A DNA stretch of 6,808 bases from an uncultured Lachnospiraceae bacterium. GTDB lineage: Bacteria > Bacillota_A > Clostridia > Lachnospirales > Lachnospiraceae. How positions within the stretch are numbered: the stretch's first letter is position 1; every line of letters starts with the position of its first letter. The DNA lies in NCBI GenBank assembly GCA_900555005.1, contig USJM01000098.1, positions 1 to 6,808 on the forward strand, given 5' to 3'. Under the pieces are notes generated by a model. The model was not told the origin of the DNA. It did not search any database and worked only from the letters and a program-made list of their open reading frames with translations. A program made the translations under genes and the position numbers. Of this stretch, positions 1 to 6,808 are shown piece after piece.

Positions 1-332
1 TTAAGAATACGCCGCTGCACGATGGCGCTGTGATTGTCAGGGGAGACCGGGTGACAGCGGCGACCTGCTATCTTCCGCTGTCTGACAATATGAGACTCAG
101 CAAGGAGCTCGGAACCCGCCACAGAGCGGGCGTCGGCATTTCGGAAGTGACAGATTCCCTTACTGTCATCGTGTCGGAGGAGACGGGACGGATTTCCCTT
201 GCCTACCGGGGCAGCCTGGAGAGAGGGGTTACGGAGGAACGTTTCCGCGACCGGATGATTCAATTCCAGAATAAGTCTGAGCTGAAGCGCAGACCGATAT
301 TCAGGAAGGAGAAGCCAAAGAATGGGACATAA
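1..332 (+). CDS. cdaA: Diadenylate cyclase CdaA, C-terminal part (5' end outside window)
   Basis: This is the C-terminal half of the DisA_N/DAC catalytic domain of the membrane-bound cyclase that makes c-di-AMP from two ATP. The frame is open from base 3 and ends at TAA 330-332. Two signature motifs of the family are visible: DGA in LHDGAVIV (bases 21-29) and RHR in GTRHRAGVG (117-125), which bind ATP/metal and define active DAC domains. The segment TDSLTVIVSEETGRISLAYRG is also typical of CdaA. The N-terminal three membrane helices that distinguish CdaA from DisA are outside the window, so the CdaA assignment rests on the neighbour cdaR and on the short basic C-terminal tail after the domain. 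The last 11 bases overlap the start of cdaR, which implies one transcript and coupled translation. The GTG at base 30 lies inside the domain and is not a true start. Confidence 0.95.
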   Translation, partial: KNTPLHDGAVIVRGDRVTAATCYLPLSDNMRLSKELGTRHRAGVGISEVTDSLTVIVSEETGRISLAYRGSLERGVTEERFRDRMIQFQNKSELKRRPIFRKEKPKNGT

Positions 333-1647
333 AATCGGGGAGGCGCTGTTCCGGAACATCGGGCTGAAAATCGCGGCCCTGGTCATTGCATTCTTTGTAT
401 GGGTCGGCGTGACAAATACGAACAACCCGGTCAAGACCCAGCTGTTTACAAATGTACCGATCACGATTGTCAATCAGGATGCTGTTGCGGACATCGGGAA
501 GGTGGTCGAGCAGCAGGGAAACGGCACGGTTACGCTGAGAGTCACGGACCGCAGGTCTGTTCTCAGCCAGCTGGCCCGGAACGGTTCTGATTTCTACGTG
601 GAAGCGGACATGAAGAACCTTAACAGCATGAATACTGTCCCTCTGACGGTCACCTGCAGCAATCCGCAGGTGACCTGGGACAAGATCGAGGTGCTGCCGT
701 CCTCTCTGTCTGTCAAGCTGGAGGACAAGGTGGAGCAGACTTATGTGGCCTCCATCTCGACCAACGGGACGCCGGCAACAGGCTGGGAGGTTGGCTCATC
801 GTCGGTGACGACAGGCAAGAACATCGTGCTGGCCGGCCCGTCATCGCTGATGAGGAGGATCAATCAGGTCGTCGCACCGGTCGATGTCGCGGGGCTTTCC
901 TCTGACTATACGCTTTCCAGTGTCCTGAAAGTCTATGATAAAAACGGGGACGAGCTGACGGATGCTCAGATGAAGTCCCTTGAGTTCAAGGACGCGGCCG
1001 GGACAGTCATCAAGGATCATACCGTGAAGGTGATGGTTGATCTGTGGAAAATCCGGACCGATGTGCCGATCCGGATCCGCACGACCGGGACACCTGCCTG
1101 GGGGTACCGTGTTTCCTCCATCAAGATGATCCCGGAGACCATATCCGTTGCAGGAACAGATGAGGCGCTCGCGGAACTTGGCGACGAGCTGACGGTGAAG
1201 GATGTCATCAATGTCTCGGGGGCAAAGGAGAATGTAAAGCAGGAGATCAACCTTGAGGACACGCTGGATCAGATGTCCGGCCTCAAGCTGATCTCGGATG
1301 CGGATCCGTCCGTCGAGGTGGAGGTTTCCATCGAGAAGAATGGGGATGTGACGCTGGATATTCCGCTCAGCGACATCGCTGTACAGAACTGGCCGGAGGG
1401 TATGGATCTGGTCTTTACCCCGGCTGACAAGATCTCAGTCAGTGTCCATGCGACAGAGGATGACGAGAAACCTCTTACAGCGAAAGACATATCGTTGTCA
1501 ATCGATTTGAGCCGATGTGCGGAACCCGGAAGCTATGAGATCCCTGTTCAGGTGACGGTGCCGGATGGGTATGAGCTTGCAGGTGATGTTTCGCTGACAG
1601 TTGTCTCTGCGAAACAGGAGGCTGCGACGGAGGCAGATCAGGGATAA
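322..1647 (+). CDS. cdaR: CdaR, YbbR-domain regulator of CdaA
   Basis: A 441-residue membrane-anchored extracellular protein. Residues 12-31 form a single N-terminal membrane helix (NIGLKIAALVIAFFVWVGV). The rest consists of about four YbbR repeats, roughly 42-135, 138-240, 245-338 and 343-430; the repeat starts look alike (TNVPITI, VASISTNGTPATGW, TDVPIRIRTTGTPAWGY, DVTLDIPLSDI). In Firmicutes, CdaR binds the membrane part of CdaA and modulates c-di-AMP synthesis. The ATG at 322 overlaps the end of cdaA by 11 bases and is preceded by a good ribosome site, AGGAAGGAG at 303-311. The usual third member of this locus, glmM, does not follow; an HPr-like gene comes 3 bases after the stop. The frame is intact throughout. 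The short acidic tail (EAATEADQG) has no assigned role. Confidence 0.95.
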   Translation: MGHKIGEALFRNIGLKIAALVIAFFVWVGVTNTNNPVKTQLFTNVPITIVNQDAVADIGKVVEQQGNGTVTLRVTDRRSVLSQLARNGSDFYVEADMKNLNSMNTVPLTVTCSNPQVTWDKIEVLPSSLSVKLEDKVEQTYVASISTNGTPATGWEVGSSSVTTGKNIVLAGPSSLMRRINQVVAPVDVAGLSSDYTLSSVLKVYDKNGDELTDAQMKSLEFKDAAGTVIKDHTVKVMVDLWKIRTDVPIRIRTTGTPAWGYRVSSIKMIPETISVAGTDEALAELGDELTVKDVINVSGAKENVKQEINLEDTLDQMSGLKLISDADPSVEVEVSIEKNGDVTLDIPLSDIAVQNWPEGMDLVFTPADKISVSVHATEDDEKPLTAKDISLSIDLSRCAEPGSYEIPVQVTVPDGYELAGDVSLTVVSAKQEAATEADQG

Positions 1648-1650
1648 GAG

Positions 1651-1914
1651 ATGGAAAGCAGAGAGATTGTACTGAATAATGAGAAGGGGCTTCATCTGCG
1701 CCCTGCCGGGAAGGTCTGTGATCTTGCGCTGAAATTTCAGTGCAGGACGGAGATGAAGGTCGGAACCGGCGTATACAATCTTAAGAGCATGCTCAGTGTG
1801 CTGAGTGCACAGGCTGTGGCTGGGACGAAGATGGAGATTGTCTGCAGCGGACCGGACGAGAGGGAAGCGATCGCCGCAATCTGCACGCTGCTCGAACATC
1901 TGGATGAGGATTGA
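1651..1914 (+). CDS. HPr-family phosphocarrier protein
   Basis: The 87 residues match the normal HPr length and fold pattern. The phosphorylatable histidine is exactly at position 15 in KGLHLRPAGKV. The regulatory serine is exactly at position 46 in YNLKSMLSVLS, the site that HPr kinase/phosphorylase uses in Firmicutes for carbon catabolite control. Leu16 replaces the Ala that follows His15 in classical PTS HPr; as I recall, GLHLRPAG is common in accessory HPr-like proteins of Clostridia. So this may be the general PTS carrier or a paralogue with a regulatory role. It starts 3 bases after cdaR, with a weak ribosome site (AGGG, 1640-1643), so it is probably co-transcribed with cdaA-cdaR. I leave out the symbol ptsH because neither ptsI nor any PTS gene is nearby. 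Confidence 0.92.
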   Translation: MESREIVLNNEKGLHLRPAGKVCDLALKFQCRTEMKVGTGVYNLKSMLSVLSAQAVAGTKMEIVCSGPDEREAIAAICTLLEHLDED

Positions 1915-1936
1915 TCAGAAGCTGTTTGGAAACAGC

Positions 1937-1943
1937 GGGAGGG
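1937..1943 (+). promoter_or_regulatory. Ribosome binding site deciding the L,D-transpeptidase start
   Basis: GGGAGGG lies six bases before ATG 1950. It favours that ATG over the in-frame ATG at 1911, which overlaps the end of the HPr-like gene and would add 13 non-signal residues in front of the signal peptide. Confidence 0.7.
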
Positions 1944-1949
1944 AACGTG

Positions 1950-3094
1950 ATGGGTGAGCATATTGTAGTCAGGTGGAAACGGCTGTTGATCGGGATGCTG
2001 GCTGTCCTGCTGCTGGCAGTCCTTGCATCATCCTCTGCACAGGCAGGATTTGTCAGACAGGATGGAAAGCGGTATTATTACAGGACATCGGGCAGGAAGG
2101 TGAAGGGCTGGCTGAAGAAGGGGAAGAAAACCTATTACCTGGATCCGGACCAGGATGGTGCTGTGACAGTCGGCTACCTGAAGCTTGGGAAAAAGGGCTA
2201 TTATTTCCGGAAAACGGAACCCTTGTGAAAGGCGCATTTGCCACGGACCCGCTTGGGCATACCTATTATGCGGCAAAAAGCGGTGTTCTGTACCGCGGGC
2301 TCAGGAAAATCGGGAAGCGGTATTACTATTTTGACAGAAGCAGTCATGCGATGCAGACCGGCTGGGTAAAGACTTCCAGGGGAACCTACTATATGAAGGG
2401 GGCCGGAAAACTGCGCGGAACGGCTGTCACCGGATGGCTCCGGAAGGACGGGCTGCGATACTATTTCAATAATGCCGGCCGCATGGTGACAGGACTGGTA
2501 AGGATCGGCGGAAGACAGTACTATTTTGATCCGCAGTCCGGTGCGATGGCGACCGGAACGGTTACACTGAAGGGGAAAACCTACAACTTCGGAACGAATG
2601 GAATCAAGGTGAAGGAGCCGGTGACAGGGCCATGGAGCGTGAAGGTCAATCAGTCAACCTGCACCGTTACGGTTTACCGCGGAAGTACACCGGTGAAGGC
2701 ATTTGCCTGCTCAGTTGGTCTGAATGGAGCGACGCCGGACGGAACTTTCCGGATCATGGATCATCTGCGCTGGCATGAGCTGCTGGGACCGTCCTGGGGA
2801 CAGTGGTGCTCCCATATTACATGGGATATTCTGTTCCATTCGATTCCGTACTCAGCGCCATATGACAAGTATTCCATGGCCATCAGCGGATATAACAAAC
2901 TTGGACAGGCGGCCTCCCATGGGTGCGTGCGGCTGGCAGCCATCAATGCCAAATATATCTATGACAATGTCCCAGTCGGGTCCACGGTCGTAATCTTCCA
3001 CGGCTCTGCGAAGAATGACCCACTCGGGAAGCCGATGACTCCCTATGTCGGGAGCTGGAATCACACGTACGACCCGACCGACCCGACCATCTGA
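1950..3094 (+). pseudogene. Secreted L,D-transpeptidase (YkuD) with cell-wall-binding repeats, one-base frameshift
   Basis: The rebuilt product is about 381 residues. Residues 1-32 form a Sec signal peptide: basic VRWKR, a hydrophobic core, and a likely cut after AQA. About nine aromatic repeats of the glucan/choline-binding (YG, CW_binding) type follow, each with YYF or YYY, then an NG-like turn and a GW or GL. From about residue 227 there is a YkuD domain. It has the conserved His in DILFHSIPY and the catalytic motif SHGCVRL, with the active Cys at bases 2924-2926 (about residue 326). YkuD enzymes make 3-3 crosslinks in peptidoglycan outside the membrane; the repeats would hold the enzyme on wall polymers. 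The frame breaks in the A run at 2211-2214. The upstream frame stops at 2226-2228, while the rest is read one base back. Adding one A gives YYFRKNGTLVKG, which restores the repeat pattern. Whether the break is real or a sequence error cannot be settled here. If it is real, only a truncated repeat protein is made. Confidence 0.88.
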
Positions 3095-3304
3095 GACGTG
3101 TGAACCTGGCCGGGCGGATATCTGCCGGGCACGCTTTCCAAACAGGACGGAGGCGTGTCCGGCAGACTGCGTGCCGGGGCACCTCATGTGGTGCACCGGA
3201 CGCTGGAAGGCCTTCGATGCAAGCTGCAGGATAAGTCGAAAGGATGCTGTTATCACGGTGCCGGCAGACGGATGGATACTCCGGGAAGAACGGATGGACT
3301 GAAT
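3095..3304 (+). other. Intergenic leader before the polysaccharide operon
   Basis: These 210 bases separate the L,D-transpeptidase stop from the sugar transferase start. I see no credible gene and no convincing -35/-10 pair. The stretch holds several GC-rich inverted repeats, listed separately. Short open frames that cross it have no family resemblance; two of them simply run into the N-terminus of the next gene. Confidence 0.5.
3121..3166 (+). promoter_or_regulatory. Strong 14-bp RNA hairpin between operons
   Basis: TCTGCCGGGCACGC (3121-3134) can pair over its whole length with GCGTGTCCGGCAGA (3153-3166); the only non-Watson-Crick pair is one G-U (3129 with 3158), and the loop is 18 bases. 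No T run follows, so it is not a standard intrinsic terminator. Part of its right arm, CCGGCA (3159-3164), can instead pair with TGCCGG (3172-3177) over a 7-base loop. A further small hairpin, GCACC-TCATGT-GGTGC, lies at 3179-3194. The structure could act as a non-canonical terminator, a processing or stability element, or an attenuator for the polysaccharide operon. The pairing is seen directly; the role is inference. Confidence 0.5.
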
Positions 3305-5016
3305 ATGAGAAGAGAAAGATACAAGCGGCTGATTATGTTTCTGGCGTCCCTGCTCGTGATCGGACTTCAGACAGCGAATTTGCGTGGATCTGGTACAAGT
3401 ACTATAATGTGCGCGGCGTGATGCGGTTCTTCTACTGGAGAAGAGGCAACTGGGCGCTGATCGCCCTCTATTTTCTGACAGTCATCCTGGTGAGCAAGCT
3501 GTTTGGCGCCCTGAAGGTCGGATATATGAGGGTGCTGGATGTCATCATCGCCCAGATTTTCTCCGTACTGCTTACGAATGTTCTGGCTTACCTTCAGCTG
3601 GCGCTGATCGGCAGATGGAGATTCCTCTCCCATACGGGCCCGATGGTGAAACTGACCTTTGTCAACCTTCTGGTTGTCATTCTCTGGGTGGTGTTTATGA
3701 GGTGGATTTACAACACCATCTATCCGCCGAAGTCGGTGATCCTGGTCTATGATGTGCACAACCCTGAAAAGCTTCTGAAGAACATTGCGTCCAGGCGGGA
3801 CAAGTATGTCATCGCGGAAGCTGTGATGATTGACAAGGGGCTGGATTTCATCAAAGAACGGATTTTGCGGTATGAAACCTGTATTCTCGGGGATATCTCC
3901 TCGCATGAACGAAATGTGCTGGTGAAATACTGCTTTGAACGAAACATCCGCTGCTACTGCAGCCCGAAGATCTCCGACATCATGCTGATGTCAGCGGAAA
4001 AAATCCACATGTTTGACACGCCGCTTCTGTTAATGCGGAACAGGGGACTGACGGTCGAGGAAGCTTTTGTGAAGCGGCTCCTTGACATTGTGGTCAGCAT
4101 TCTGCTGACGGTCATTCTCTCCCCGGTCCTGCTTTTGATTGCAGTCCTGGTCAAGTGCTACGACGGGGGACCTGTGTTCTACAGACAGGATCGTCTGACA
4201 AAGGATGGGAAGGTTTTCCAGATCATCAAGTTCAGATCGATGAGTGTTGATTCAGAAAAAAATGGAGCGAGACTTGCCGCAAAGGGAGACCGGCGTGTGA
4301 CACCGGTCGGCAGAGTGATCCGGAAAATTCATTTTGACGAGCTTCCTCAGCTGTTCAACATCATCAAGGGCGAGATGTCGATCGTCGGACCGAGACCGGA
4401 GCGCCCTGAAATCGCTGCTCAGTATGAGAAGGAAATCCCGGAATTTACATATCGTCTGAAGATGAAGGCCGGCCTGACAGGGTACGCGCAGGTCTATGGC
4501 AAGTACAATACAAAGCCCTACGATAAACTGAAGCTGGATCTGACTTACATCGAGAATTACTCCCTCTGGCTGGATTTTCAGCTGGTTGCTGCGACTGTAA
4601 AGGTTATATTCCAGAAGGAGAATACAGAGGGTGTAGACCAGTCACAGAAGACAGCATTGCCCGACCAGGACAGTCAGAGCCGCAGGCAGCTGGAAATGGA
4701 AGTTCAGCATACCGTGGATGAACTGAAGTGGCAGCAGGAGATCGACCAGGTGCGCCAGGGGGAACTTGGAGAAAGCTGGGAAAGCGCGGCGGCACTCCCG
4801 AAAGGCGTGCGGGCGGTGGATGTGATGGCCGGACATGAGCCGGGACTTCTGGTTTCTGTTATCATTCCGTGCTATAATGCCGCAGATACCCTTCCGTCTG
4901 CAATTGACAGTGCACTCATGCAGGATCTGCACTTCGAGTCCTCGCAGCAGATCGGCAGAGGCTCCGTGCAGCGTCTGGAAGTGCTGGTTTGGATGATGGA
5001 TCAAGAGATGACATAG
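3305..5016 (+). pseudogene. Polyprenyl-phosphate sugar-1-phosphate transferase, running into a GT2 domain; one-base frameshift near 3380
   Basis: This is a WcaJ/CpsE-like initiating enzyme of surface polysaccharide synthesis. It moves a sugar-1-phosphate from a nucleotide sugar to the membrane carrier undecaprenyl phosphate. The start at ATG 3305 (MRRERYKRLIMFLASLL) is in frame 2. One T appears missing from TTT 3379-3381; restoring it gives LQTANFAWIWYKYYN and continues in the main frame. Four N-terminal membrane helices are followed by a Rossmann-like middle region (from KSVILVYDVHN), a fifth helix (LLDIVVSILLTVILSPVLLLIAVLV) and the cytoplasmic catalytic domain. Catalytic motifs: KFRSM (4228-4242), DELPQ (4336-4350), GPRPERP (4387-4407) and AGLTGYAQVYGKYNT. 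The usual domain end is near FQKENTEGVD (about 4640). The frame stays open through a ~65-residue hydrophilic linker into a glycosyltransferase domain and stops at 5014-5016 only because of a second shift. ATG 3421 is a fallback start that would lose the first helix. The donor sugar cannot be told from sequence. Confidence 0.88.
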
Positions 5017-5643
5017 GGAGTGTACAGGAACGGTACAAGGGCGATGCAAGGGTTCATTTCTATCGGAATGAGAAGCGTCTTGGCGTGGCAAAAACGCGCA
5101 ACCGCGGGGCGCTGCTGGCACGCGGCCAGTATATTGCCTACCTGGACGCCGATGATATATGGGCGAGGAATAAGCTGAAGAAGCAGTTTGCCCGGATCTA
5201 CCAGACGGGCTGCGTCCTCTGCTGCACAGGGAGGGAGCTGATGAACCCGGACGGAAGTCTGACCGGTCACGTCATCGGTGTAAAGGAGCTTCTGACGGAA
5301 AAGGATCTTCTCCGGCAGAATCCGATCAACTGTTCCTCCGTTGTGGCATTGACATCAGTGGTCCGGCAGTTTCCGATGGCCTGTGAGGGAGCGCACGAAG
5401 ATTACATTACATGGATGAGTATCATCCGGCGATACAAGACGGCCTGCGGGGTCAGCGAACCACTTCTGTACTACCGGATTTCTGAGAGCGGAAAGAGCGG
5501 CAGCAAACTGAAGAGTGCGCGCATGACCTGGCGTTCCTACCGCTGTATGGGCATGTCGGTTCCAAAAAGCTGCCTCTGCTTTATCAGTTATGCCTTTCAC
5601 GGCGCGATGAAGTACAGAACATTCTATTCAGAAAGATCAAAGC

Positions 5644-6808
<1,165 letters not shown>

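Noticed and set aside
2205..2228. Programmed -1 ribosomal frameshift in the L,D-transpeptidase gene
   Set aside because: The codons CGG AAA ACG do not form a proper slippery heptamer, and the same kind of break recurs in unrelated genes nearby, so a sequence error is simpler. The sites at 3379, 4988 and 6403 likewise lack slippery heptamers.
3109..3130. Direct repeat GCCGGGC (3109-3115 and 3124-3130)
   Set aside because: Only 7 bases and two copies in GC-rich DNA; the second copy is explained by the hairpin arm. No CRISPR or other array is present.
3121..3180. Intrinsic terminator after the L,D-transpeptidase gene
   Set aside because: The hairpin is strong, but the bases after it are GC-rich with no T run on either strand; it is reported as a structured element instead.
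3367..3906. 179-codon open frame on the minus strand
   Set aside because: It lies opposite the sugar transferase, has no recognisable motif, and is rich in His, Gln and Asp as expected for an antisense shadow. Other minus-strand frames (1498-1899, 4642-5121, 5584-5997) fail for the same reason.

Overview
All genes in this window lie on the + strand. The DNA is moderately GC-rich by eye. The gene content points to a Clostridia-type Firmicute, most likely a gut Lachnospiraceae-like organism. The grounds are a cdaA-cdaR c-di-AMP pair, an HPr-like protein with both His15 and Ser46, a secreted L,D-transpeptidase with aromatic cell-wall-binding repeats, and a polysaccharide export cluster of familiar Clostridia style. 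The taxonomic call is an inference from memory of families, not a search result.

Layout. 1-332 is the 3' end of cdaA (diadenylate cyclase). It overlaps cdaR (322-1647), the YbbR-domain regulator of CdaA. Three bases later comes a small HPr-like phosphocarrier (1651-1914). 1950-3094 is a signal-peptide protein with about nine YG/cell-wall-binding repeats and a YkuD L,D-transpeptidase domain. 3095-3304 holds no gene I can support but contains a strong 14-bp hairpin. From 3305 runs a surface-polysaccharide operon: a membrane polyprenyl-phosphate sugar-1-phosphate transferase (start of repeat-unit synthesis), a family 2 glycosyltransferase joined to it without an intervening stop, an ABC-2 export permease (5644-6440), and the beginning of its ATPase (from 6440). 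Together these genes would start a lipid-linked glycan, extend it and export it. The upstream genes deal with c-di-AMP signalling, carbon/PTS signalling and peptidoglycan crosslinking, so the whole window is about the cell envelope.

Two quality problems dominate the reading. First, at least four genes are each broken by the apparent loss of exactly one base in a short A or T run (near 2211, 3379, 4988 and 6403; perhaps a fifth near 5611-5650). Restoring one base rebuilds a sensible protein each time, which looks more like sequencing or assembly error than decay. Second, the last ~110 bases are not ABC transporter sequence. At the point where the ATPase should enter its Walker A motif (GETVGII...), the reading frame passes into the highly conserved [15 protein letters not shown] segment of the RNA polymerase beta' subunit (RpoC), of a type unlike Firmicutes. 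That is almost certainly a chimeric join through a shared ~20-base sequence. I found no previously undescribed biological system that I can support; the most notable biological candidates are the sugar transferase-GT2 fusion and the hairpin leader before the polysaccharide operon.
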